From contig NZ_FPIP01000008.1 of assembly GCF_900119075.1 (NCBI RefSeq), positions 96,601-160,600 on the forward strand: DNA of 64,000 nucleotides, read 5' to 3'. A model generated the notes under the pieces. It was not told where the DNA came from. It saw nothing but the letters and a program-made list of their open reading frames with translations, and ran no database searches. Both the position numbers and the translations under genes were made by a program. This DNA is from Ruminococcus flavefaciens. Lineage in GTDB: Bacteria > Bacillota > Clostridia > Oscillospirales > Ruminococcaceae. Numbering within the stretch: the stretch's first letter is position 1; each line of letters starts with the position of its first letter. Positions 25,158 to 32,752 of this stretch are shown here, piece after piece.

Positions 25158-25406
25158 ACTGAATGACTTTAAGTATATAAGTGCTTGGAATCGACAAAAT
25201 GTATATTTATTTTTGAAAAGCCTGAAAACTTCTGTAAAGAACGCAATATAACTCAAGCCTGTAATTCCTTCTTGTTTTTTTATTTGATGCAGCTACGGTG
25301 AAAAAACTTCCGCAATATTTGTACTATTTATGTTTTGTTGCGTTTATCAGTGGTCGATAAGGCTTTGCTCAATATGCCATTTATGAAAAATAAGGAGGAC
25401 GTAATA
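25158..25406 (+). other. Roughly 240-base untranslated leader
   Basis: Between a consensus promoter and the ATG at 25407 there is no convincing gene. The leader has repeated short blocks (AAGCCTGAAAACTTC near 25219, CAAGCCTGTAATTCC near 25254) and a T-rich run (near 25273) that could be a regulatory RNA. I could not match it to a known riboswitch. Confidence 0.4.
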
Positions 25407-26732
25407 ATGAAAAAACACCTTGGTTTTAAGAAAACAACAGCATTTTTAATGTCAATGGCTCTTATGGCAGGCGCTGTGCCTGTTAATGCAGGATGCTTCT
25501 TCAGCGTAAACAGCGGTATCACTGCCAATGCGGCAGCAGAAAAAAAGGCGCCCGCAGTAGGCACATTCTACAGAGCAGGTGATACTATCGCTGTAACAGG
25601 CGATACATGGTTTGTTGTCGATGATGATCCTAATTCGGGCTATCCGTCGGCAAAGGTGAGCAGCGATGTTACAATAACCGCATTTGAAAGCTCCGACGCC
25701 GATAATCAGTATATATGGAAAACAGGCGACACCATGTTTACAGAAGTGCATAACGGTTTTTATATAACACGCAAGGATAAGACTGTTACTCCCGAGGGCT
25801 TCTATATAACAGGCGGTAAGGGCACAGAAAGCGAGCCATTTGTTATCGGACTCTCTGTTCCGAAGTTCAGCGGCAAAAACATCACTCTTAATGACGGTAT
25901 CGGCATGAATTTCATAGTCGGCGAAGTTAATGAAGAGAACGCTGACAGCTTTAAGGTGAAATTATCGGGCGACTGCGATGAGGCAGGCAATACTCTCCAT
26001 AGTCTTGAGCTCAAAACAATAAACGGCAAGGAAGTTTACTGCGTGACAGCTAATGTTGCCGCAAACAAGATGAACAGCAAGATAACTGCCGAGCTTTATT
26101 ACGGCGAGGGCAAAAAAGCTGTTGATACTCTTGCTTTTTCAGTAAATGATTATCTTGACGCTGTTGGTACTTCGGAAAATACAAAGCTTGCCGCCCTTGT
26201 AAAGGCTACAAGACAGTACGGCAAGGTATCAGAGGCATATTTCAGCAACGGAACTCTGCCTGAGGTAAAGGATCACTCAAAGGATATCCTCGAAGCAAAG
26301 ACCGTTTTCGGCGAGTATTCCTTCAATAAGTATCAGCCTATGTTCGATTCAAGCGAAGCTTTAATGTCACTTGTCCTTAACTCAAAGCTGGCTGTTCGTC
26401 TGTATACAGCTAAGTATGAGGAGTCAGGCCACGATGTTGCTGCATATGATATGTGGACATTTGATGAGAACAATAAGCTTGTGATCTCACCATTTGCTGA
26501 AACCTATGCATTTAAAGGCGCAAACGGAAAGGTCTGTTTTGAAGTTCCGGGCATCACACCTACACAGCTCGGCACTACATTCAATGTAAATTATCAGGGT
26601 ACTGATTACTTATTCTCGCCTATGGCATGGTCTTACCGTGTTCTGAGCAAGAAAGACGCTGCTAAAAAGGACGTCGCAATGGCTAATGCTCTTTACGAGT
26701 ATTTTATCGCAGCGACAGATTACGCTGAATAA
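25407..26732 (+). CDS. Secreted protein of unknown function
   Basis: 441 residues from ATG 25407 (AAGGAGG upstream). A long signal peptide (MKKHLGFKKTTAFLMSMALM onward) is cut near TANA-AAE. The mature part seems to have an N-terminal beta-rich domain of about 100 residues, a central domain beginning around LNDGIGMNFIVGEVNEEN, and a C-terminal domain. I recognise no catalytic motif, dockerin or anchor. It has a strong promoter with a long leader, so it may be abundant and post-transcriptionally controlled. The lipoprotein gene follows after 67 bases and could be co-transcribed. Confidence 0.7.
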   Translation: MKKHLGFKKTTAFLMSMALMAGAVPVNAGCFFSVNSGITANAAAEKKAPAVGTFYRAGDTIAVTGDTWFVVDDDPNSGYPSAKVSSDVTITAFESSDADNQYIWKTGDTMFTEVHNGFYITRKDKTVTPEGFYITGGKGTESEPFVIGLSVPKFSGKNITLNDGIGMNFIVGEVNEENADSFKVKLSGDCDEAGNTLHSLELKTINGKEVYCVTANVAANKMNSKITAELYYGEGKKAVDTLAFSVNDYLDAVGTSENTKLAALVKATRQYGKVSEAYFSNGTLPEVKDHSKDILEAKTVFGEYSFNKYQPMFDSSEALMSLVLNSKLAVRLYTAKYEESGHDVAAYDMWTFDENNKLVISPFAETYAFKGANGKVCFEVPGITPTQLGTTFNVNYQGTDYLFSPMAWSYRVLSKKDAAKKDVAMANALYEYFIAATDYAE

Positions 26733-26751
26733 AGAATATACTGACAACACA

Positions 26752-26782
26752 AACAGGCAGCACGTTTATGTGACTGCCTGTT
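26752..26782 (+). other. Intergenic hairpin without T run
   Basis: AACAGGCAG / CTGCCTGTT with a 13-base loop between the secreted-protein gene and the small lipoprotein gene. It lacks a T tail, so it may stabilise or process a shared transcript rather than end it. Confidence 0.45.
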
Positions 26783-26799
26783 GCAATTAAAGGAGAGCT

Positions 26800-27180
26800 A
26801 TGAAAAAAACGATATTTATTTTTCTTGCTGCTTCACTGCTTCTGACAGGCTGCAACGGAGGAAACGGCGATACAGGCAGGAACGAAATGACCTCTGTTTC
26901 GGCAGTGACAACGGCTGCGGCAACAGAAACTGTGACAACAGCAAATAACACTGAAAAAACAGAAAATACCGCTTCTGAAATAGAAGCGGCAGGCAAAAGT
27001 GAGGAAAGTCAGCCTGAGAAAGCCGATACAGAGACAACACAGGCAGCAAAAGGAGATACCACATTGACTGATAATACAGAAAACGCTGAGCCTGCCGAAG
27101 AAAGCACAACATCTGAAAACGACACCGTAAAGGCTAATCCTGACGGCTCAATAGATCTTCCGATAATCCCTGTTGACTAA
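26800..27180 (+). CDS. Small low-complexity lipoprotein
   Basis: 126 residues. The signal MKKTIFIFLAASLLLTGC has a good lipobox (LTGC, Cys at 18). The rest is almost entirely Thr, Glu, Ala and Asn, with no folded domain apparent, like the linker regions of other surface proteins here. The start has AAAGGAGA upstream. It may be a spacer-like surface lipoprotein; no function can be assigned. Confidence 0.65.
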   Translation: MKKTIFIFLAASLLLTGCNGGNGDTGRNEMTSVSAVTTAAATETVTTANNTEKTENTASEIEAAGKSEESQPEKADTETTQAAKGDTTLTDNTENAEPAEESTTSENDTVKANPDGSIDLPIIPVD

Positions 27181-27190
27181 GGGAAATATT

Positions 27191-27217
27191 AAAACCGCCC
27201 ATTGGGCGGTTTTTTTA
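27191..27217 (+). terminator. Rho-independent terminator
   Basis: AAAACCGCCC, ATT, GGGCGGTTTT plus further T. It separates the lipoprotein gene from the convergent DUF169 gene and could serve both strands. Confidence 0.85.
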
Positions 27218-27220
27218 GTA

Positions 27221-28033
27221 TTACATATTGGGTATCGCATAGCTTTTCCCCTCATCCAGTCCCCATGCTCTGAACATATTATTGTAAAACACGGGGCGCG
27301 GGAAGTCGAATTCCATATTCATATGGAAGAAAGAGTGCTTCATACCCATTCTTTGCAGCATTTCAAGACCTTTTTCAAATTCATCGAATTTAGCTCTCGG
27401 CACGGACAGGATAACGTCGTTCTCGCTTGTGTTTGCGTTTGTGAAATCGCCAGGATCGGGGAATGAAACGCGGTATTCATTCTTTGTAAGGGAGGGGATA
27501 ATGCCCCACACACAGGAGTCTATAGCGTCAAATTCGGTTTTCATAGTCGTTCCTGTCTGAGTTTTTATTCCCATAAGGATAGTGCGGAGCTCGGCATTGC
27601 GGCAGTTTATCACGATAGCGTCGGGCTCGAATTCTGCGCTGCCCAGCGGAGCTGTAAGTATCCCCTTGTATGTATCCGACGGAAGATGCGGCATATTTTC
27701 GATAAATGCAGCCGCTGCGTCTGGATCGTTTATGCCGATAACGGGCAGAAGCTCATTGAATGCAGGAGTCTCTTTTTCCAGCTTTACCATGCCGTAGCCT
27801 ATCAGCGGAGCCCAGCACCAGTGATCCTGCTTCTGCATATAAACTGTTCTGCCCTCGCGCCTTGAAAGGGCGAATGCCTGACACAGTGCCAGATGCTGTC
27901 CAAGATCGCGAAGGGGAAAAACAGCGTTCTGCGGAAGCTGCGATTCGTCGCTTATCATTTTCAGTGCCATTGCGTCATATCTTTGTCCGATAGTATTTTT
28001 GAGTGCTTGTGAGATATGATTGTTTTGTTCCAT
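27221..28033 (-). CDS. DUF169 family protein
   Basis: 270 residues, cytoplasmic, no signal or membrane segment. The pattern of a mid-N-terminal CQAFALSRREGRTVYMQKQD followed by WCWAPLIGYG, then a central EPDAIVINCRNAE and a C-terminal VSFPDPGD with conserved Arg/Asp, fits the DUF169 (COG2043) family found in many anaerobes. The biochemical role of the family is not established. Single gene with its own spacer. Confidence 0.75.
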   Translation of the reverse strand: MEQNNHISQALKNTIGQRYDAMALKMISDESQLPQNAVFPLRDLGQHLALCQAFALSRREGRTVYMQKQDHWCWAPLIGYGMVKLEKETPAFNELLPVIGINDPDAAAAFIENMPHLPSDTYKGILTAPLGSAEFEPDAIVINCRNAELRTILMGIKTQTGTTMKTEFDAIDSCVWGIIPSLTKNEYRVSFPDPGDFTNANTSENDVILSVPRAKFDEFEKGLEMLQRMGMKHSFFHMNMEFDFPRPVFYNNMFRAWGLDEGKSYAIPNM

Positions 28034-28158
28034 AGTGTGTCACCTCTGAATTTATTGTTTTTATTATTATATAGCATTATGGGAACAGCAGCTATAATTT
28101 TATTGCTCTTTTTTTAGCGGATATCAGTCGTTTATTGACATTCTGCGTTTTTATTTCA

Positions 28159-28953
28159 TCAGAACGCTTCGATACAGCTTTCAAAATCCTCAGCGGTAAA
28201 ACCTGATGTTCTTATTTCTATGATGTAATCATCGTTTATCCTTCTTGCATATGTGATGTGAGTCTGTGAAAAAGCGTTATAGCTCACTTTTGCGTAGTCC
28301 TTTCCGCATATGCTTACACTTTCCGGACCTACTATATCGGTTACATCGACTTCGGGACTGAAATCCATTTCATCAGCCTTTAAGAATTCCTCGGCGGACA
28401 TATCGGGATTGTCAGGATATCTCTGCTTTGTGTTGTAGAACCATACGTCTACTCTGTTTACAGCGTCGCCATAGCAGACAGAAGCGTCTAATTCGCCTGT
28501 CATGTAGAAGCTCTTTTCATCTTCGCTCATAAATCTTGTTGGCATTATATAATGGGTATGAAGATTGTCAACGTCAAGGAAATTAGCTTCTTTCGGGAGC
28601 GTTATCTTTATCCCTGCATACTCTGAGGAGTAAACATTGCCGTTTACTGTACTGCTTCTGAAACCATTGTACTCAGTGGCATTTTTATATCCTGTTTCAT
28701 TGACTTCTGCTTCTATGACTTCGGTTATTGTTTCTGAGACAGTTGCCGCTGTTGTGTCCTCGGGCAAAGCAGCAGTAGTGACAGGACTGCTTTCTGTTTT
28801 GGGAGCAGTGACAGCTTCTGCGGAAATGGCAGTAGTGCTTGTGTTGTCAGCAGGTGAAGCTGCCATTTCAGGCATTGAAACGACGTTCTTGCCGCAGGAT
28901 GTAAGTGCGCAGAGCGCAGCTGCAAATGTAATGATAATAGCTTTCTTTTTCAT
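28159..28953 (-). CDS. Lipoprotein with Thr-rich linker and unknown outer domain
   Basis: 264 residues. The signal MKKKAIIITFAAALCALTSC has its lipobox Cys at 20. A Thr/Ala/Glu linker (30-95) is followed by a domain of about 165 residues (KNATEYNGFRSSTVNGN through the C-terminal GFTAEDFESCIEAF), of a size and hydropathy seen in small clostridial lipoproteins resembling PsbP-like folds; that comparison is weak. One of three genes with the conserved ECF-type promoter. Confidence 0.65.
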   Translation of the reverse strand: MKKKAIIITFAAALCALTSCGKNVVSMPEMAASPADNTSTTAISAEAVTAPKTESSPVTTAALPEDTTAATVSETITEVIEAEVNETGYKNATEYNGFRSSTVNGNVYSSEYAGIKITLPKEANFLDVDNLHTHYIMPTRFMSEDEKSFYMTGELDASVCYGDAVNRVDVWFYNTKQRYPDNPDMSAEEFLKADEMDFSPEVDVTDIVGPESVSICGKDYAKVSYNAFSQTHITYARRINDDYIIEIRTSGFTAEDFESCIEAF

Positions 28954-29005
28954 AATAATAACTCCTTTTTATTGTCTTGATAATACTGATGTCGTATCAA
29001 ATCGG

Positions 29006-29047
29006 CTTTCATAAACAATAATCGGAGCAAAAATGATTAGTGTTACA
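29006..29047 (-). promoter_or_regulatory. Conserved ECF-type promoter, copy 3
   Basis: Minus strand: TGTAACAC, 15 bases, CGATT, then TTTATGAAAG, about 53 bases upstream of the lipoprotein start. Same spacer as the copies at 11827 and 23067. Confidence 0.75.
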
Positions 29048-29088
29048 TTGCCGCCGAAAAAAATATTTTTAGCAGAAGCCTGATATAA

Positions 29089-29115
29089 AAAAGCCACAGC
29101 TTAGCTGTGGCTTTT
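29089..29115 (-). terminator. Rho-independent terminator
   Basis: AAAAGCCACAGC, 3-base loop, GCTGTGGCTTTT, directly after the dockerin/Cthe_2159 gene. Confidence 0.8.
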
Positions 29116-29125
29116 AATATCGATA

Positions 29126-32100
29126 TTACTTAACTGCTGTGCCGCCTGTTAATGTGCCGCCGTATGCAGCGAGCTGAGTCTGGTCGAGCTGCTGGAAGTA
29201 TGCAGAACCGCTGAGAGTTCCGCCTGTATAGAATGAAGCTCCCGAGGTATTTGTGCCGCCTGCCTTGAGCTGGCTTACAGCCTTGTCAACTATGAATGAA
29301 ACTATGACCTTGCCGTCCTTGCCCACAAGTGAGAGCCTTGTATTGGCGCTGACATTGGAAGAAGCTGTTACAGAAGCTGTCATCTCGCTGCCGCCCATGC
29401 TCATGCCGCCGCTTGGACAGTTTGATACCCATGTTCCGCCGTTTACGATGATAGAGCTGCCGCGGTCTCCGCAGTCAAATGGCTCGTTGCCGTTTGATAC
29501 GATATATCCGCCGTTTATCTCGATATTGCCGTTGGAATCATAGCCGTCGTGGTCGCCGTTTGTTGCGTTTACTATAGCAAAGCCGCCGTTGAACTGCATG
29601 AGGTAGTCTCCTGAGCTGCCGCCGAAGCCGCCTCCTCCGAAGCCGCCGCCGCCCTGTCCCCAAGGCATACCCGGATTGCCCATGCCTGAACCGTCGCTGC
29701 CGCCTGCTGCATTGAAGCCGTCGTCAGTTGAGTTCACGATGACAGAACCGCTGTTCTGGTAGATTTTCTGAGCTTCGATACCTTCGTAGCACTTCTCAAC
29801 GTATATAACGATGTCGTCATACTTTCCGCTGTCCTTTGTGCCGATTGTGAGAGTATGGTCTGAATGAGCACCGTCATCAGCAGAAGCAAGCTTCAGCTCG
29901 CCGCCTGTGAGAGTCATATCGCCGCCGCAGTGTATGCAGTCGTCAGAGGAATCAATGGTTATCTTACCGCCGTTGATAGCTATATCGCCTGCGCTCTGCC
30001 ATGTAGTACCTGCCTCGTCATAGAGACCTACAGCCTTTATGCCCTTTGCGGAGATATCGGTCTTGTTGGCATTGCCGTCCATGCCGAAGCCGCCTCCGCC
30101 GCCCGGTCTGCCGCCGAAGCCGCCCTGCTGACCGCCTGTGTTTGTGCCGCTGCCTGTGTAGGAGCTGCCCTCATAGGTTTTTACAGTCAGGTCACCGCCG
30201 TTCATAACGAAGAACTGCTCAGCAGAGATGCCGTCTGCGTAAGAGTCAATATTTACAGTACCGCCGTTGACAGTAACGATTCCAAGCTGCTTTGCAGTTG
30301 AAGAAACATCTGTAGATGTTGCCTTGATACCGTCGCCTGCCTTGGTCTTTACGGTTACAGAGAGTGCTGAGTAATCGACCTCTGTGCCGTAAGATGATGT
30401 ATTTCCAATGGTAACGCTGTCCTTGCCGCGGATTCCGTCGTCAGCAGCATTAACCACCAGTGTGCCGTTGTATATCTTGATATCGTCCTTGCCGACGATA
30501 GCGTCAGCAGCATTGCCGTTTACAGTGAGCTTGCCCTTGCCCTTGAACTTGATATCGTCCTTGGAGTAGATAGCTCCCGTATCGTTGTCTGCGTTGGTGT
30601 ATTCTGTTCCGTCTGAAATAGTATTTTCTGTGCCGTTCTTAGCGACGATGACAACTTCGTCTGCGATAGAGGCTACATATATAGGCGAATCCTTGGTGTT
30701 TGTAAGGCTCATGCCGCTGAGGTCAAGCTCTACAACGCCCTCAGGATATTTAGTCTTGTCAACGTCAACAACTATCTGTCCGCCTGTCATTTCGCCTGTT
30801 ACAGTGAATACACCGGGCTTAGTAATAGTGCATACGTTGTTTTCGATTTTGGCTTCTGAGGAAGCATTTGTAGTCATGCCTGAGTCTGAAAGGGTTATAG
30901 TAAGTCCGTCGGTAGTCGGATCTGGCTCAACGATCGTTCCGCTGCCTGCGCCCGAAGGATCAACATTATTGAATACAGTTACAAGACTGAGCTGGAACTG
31001 TGTCTGCTTGCCGTCTGTATGTGTTACTGCCGCACCTGTTGAAAGGTTCTTGAAGCCGCAGGATTTAGCTCCGTTTATGGACTTGTCGCTGATAAGTACA
31101 TACTTGAACTTCTTGGTATACTTCACATCGAGACTGCCTGTAACTATGGAGTTGTCTTTCTTCCATGTGCCGTCCTTTTCATTTGTTGGATCGGCAATGC
31201 AGTTGAGAAGAGCTGTTGTCTGGGTAGTACCCGACATAAGCTTCTCATCGACCTGATTATCGGTAGCTGTAGCGATTACTGTACCGCCTGTGATGTTTAT
31301 GCCTGTAACTGCGGTAAGTCCGCGGTCGCCGCCTGCAACGAGCTTTCCGTCGCTGATGTCGATAGCTGTTTCAGCCTGTACAGCGTCGTTGCCTGACTTT
31401 ATTCTTGTAATGCCGCCGGTAAATGCAACAGCGTCCTTTGTGGACTTTATGCCGTCGCCTGTAGCGTCTATATCGAGAGTACCGTCCTTTATGGTAACAG
31501 ACTTTTTAGCCTTGATACCGTCGGTCTTGGTCTCGGAGTTGTTTGTTGTGATGTTGATAGTACCGCCGTTTACCTTGATATCGTTGTTGCAGGAAATTGC
31601 GTCCTGAACATTAGCGGTGATATTGAGGACTCCGTCGCCCTTTTCGCCGCCCTTTATGGTGATATCGTCCTTAGCCTCGATAACCGCTGCCTTTGCTAAG
31701 TCGCCTGCATAAGCAGTCTCGCCGTCGGTGATAGTATTCTCAGTACCGTCTACAATATTGATAGAAGTATTTTCAGCGTTTGTCACGAGGATTGCAGGAG
31801 CACTCTTGCCTGTGATATTTACGCCGTTAAGGAATATCTTTACGGTCTCTGCGTCAGCAGTCTCGTCAGCAATATTGACGTTTATCTGACCGTCGTCAAG
31901 AGTACCGTCGATGTAGAACTCACCTGAATGTGTTATAGTAACGGTAGTTCCCTCAACTGTGGCATTCTCGCCCTCAACAGTGATAGTAGTATTTTTGAGG
32001 TGTATCTTTGTTGCTTCCACGACGGGAGGCTGCTCGTCGGTCTTGCCGCTGCTGAGCTCTCCCTTGCCGAGGAGATAAAGCTGTATAGCAAGTGCGTCGT

Positions 32101-32383
32101 CGGTGGAAACACCGTCTGCCTTGCCGTTGCAGTCCGCATTTTTCCAGCCCTGTTCGGTGATAGCGTGCTCGTCGGTTCCGCCCAGACCAAACTTGTTTGG
32201 ATTTGCCATTGCCTGCATGATAAGAACAACGTCGGACATATCAACGCTGCCGTCACAGTTTGAGTCGCCTACAACAGTTGGAACTTCTGTCTCTGCCGCA
32301 AAGCTAATAACAGGCATTGCAGCCGCAGCTATACAGGCTGCTGAAAGACCAGCCAATAGTTTTTTTAAACCATTGTTTCTCAT
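29126..32383 (-). CDS. Secreted dockerin protein with two Cthe_2159-type carbohydrate-binding domains
   Basis: 1085 residues from the ATG at 32383 (AAAGGAG 10 bases upstream; ATG 32392 is too close to it). A signal peptide is followed at once by an N-terminal dockerin (about 35-110: GDSNCDGSVDMSDVVLIMQ and a second loop). Then come two related beta-helix domains, starting near IHLKNTTITVEGENATVEG and ITLSDSGMTTNASSEAKIEN, rich in repeats like VNGGTINI, IKGGEKGDG and DDGIRGKDSVTIG. They match the Cthe_2159 (DUF4353) family, whose founding member binds acidic pectic sugars. Gly-rich loops occur in the C-terminal third. It is probably a cellulosomal pectin-binding or pectin-acting protein. Confidence 0.88.
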   Translation of the reverse strand: MRNNGLKKLLAGLSAACIAAAAMPVISFAAETEVPTVVGDSNCDGSVDMSDVVLIMQAMANPNKFGLGGTDEHAITEQGWKNADCNGKADGVSTDDALAIQLYLLGKGELSSGKTDEQPPVVEATKIHLKNTTITVEGENATVEGTTVTITHSGEFYIDGTLDDGQINVNIADETADAETVKIFLNGVNITGKSAPAILVTNAENTSINIVDGTENTITDGETAYAGDLAKAAVIEAKDDITIKGGEKGDGVLNITANVQDAISCNNDIKVNGGTINITTNNSETKTDGIKAKKSVTIKDGTLDIDATGDGIKSTKDAVAFTGGITRIKSGNDAVQAETAIDISDGKLVAGGDRGLTAVTGINITGGTVIATATDNQVDEKLMSGTTQTTALLNCIADPTNEKDGTWKKDNSIVTGSLDVKYTKKFKYVLISDKSINGAKSCGFKNLSTGAAVTHTDGKQTQFQLSLVTVFNNVDPSGAGSGTIVEPDPTTDGLTITLSDSGMTTNASSEAKIENNVCTITKPGVFTVTGEMTGGQIVVDVDKTKYPEGVVELDLSGMSLTNTKDSPIYVASIADEVVIVAKNGTENTISDGTEYTNADNDTGAIYSKDDIKFKGKGKLTVNGNAADAIVGKDDIKIYNGTLVVNAADDGIRGKDSVTIGNTSSYGTEVDYSALSVTVKTKAGDGIKATSTDVSSTAKQLGIVTVNGGTVNIDSYADGISAEQFFVMNGGDLTVKTYEGSSYTGSGTNTGGQQGGFGGRPGGGGGFGMDGNANKTDISAKGIKAVGLYDEAGTTWQSAGDIAINGGKITIDSSDDCIHCGGDMTLTGGELKLASADDGAHSDHTLTIGTKDSGKYDDIVIYVEKCYEGIEAQKIYQNSGSVIVNSTDDGFNAAGGSDGSGMGNPGMPWGQGGGGFGGGGFGGSSGDYLMQFNGGFAIVNATNGDHDGYDSNGNIEINGGYIVSNGNEPFDCGDRGSSIIVNGGTWVSNCPSGGMSMGGSEMTASVTASSNVSANTRLSLVGKDGKVIVSFIVDKAVSQLKAGGTNTSGASFYTGGTLSGSAYFQQLDQTQLAAYGGTLTGGTAVK

Positions 32384-32460
32384 AAATATCATTCTCCTTT
32401 AATTATAATATCGCCCATTCATGTCAAACTAATCTTTGACTGTTTTTATTATAAACGATG

Positions 32461-32482
32461 TGCCTTAAAAGAATCTTAAATC
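32461..32482 (-). promoter_or_regulatory. Direct repeat box upstream of the gene at 29126
   Basis: Minus strand: TTTAAGATTC followed by TTTTAAGGCA. It resembles the repeat upstream of the divergent gene at 32753. Probably a shared regulator site. Confidence 0.4.
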
Positions 32483-32666
32483 AAAGTGGAAAAATCAATT
32501 TTTTTGTTTATGATGACGGCTGTCGGTGATGATGAACCTGTGGTATTGCTGGTATAGTGGGGCTTTTACTGTGCCAAGGTCAAAAAATACGGGCACAGGT
32601 GGAAAATATGCTGCTCTTTCTGATAAAAATGAAGTTTTTTTATTTGAATTAAACATTTTCATCAAG

Positions 32667-32688
32667 TTTTAAGAATATTTTAAGAATG
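32667..32688 (+). promoter_or_regulatory. Perfect 11-bp direct repeat upstream of the gene at 32753
   Basis: TTTTAAGAATA immediately followed by TTTTAAGAATG. One helical turn of spacing suggests an OmpR-family regulator. The rest of the 370-base divergent spacer (32384-32752) has no gene. Confidence 0.5.
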
Positions 32689-32752
32689 ATTAGTTATGAT
32701 TTATGCACATATATTTATATTGTTTCTTTATAATTTTAGGAGGATGATAAAA

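Noticed and set aside
24901..25400. Possible c-di-GMP riboswitch or other known riboswitch
   Set aside because: I looked for the conserved class I and II c-di-GMP and TPP core sequences and did not see them.
30585..31256. Long antisense open frame opposite the dockerin/Cthe_2159 gene
   Set aside because: It is a mirror of the repetitive coding strand (Ser/Pro/Val-rich), has no ribosome-binding site and no known motif.
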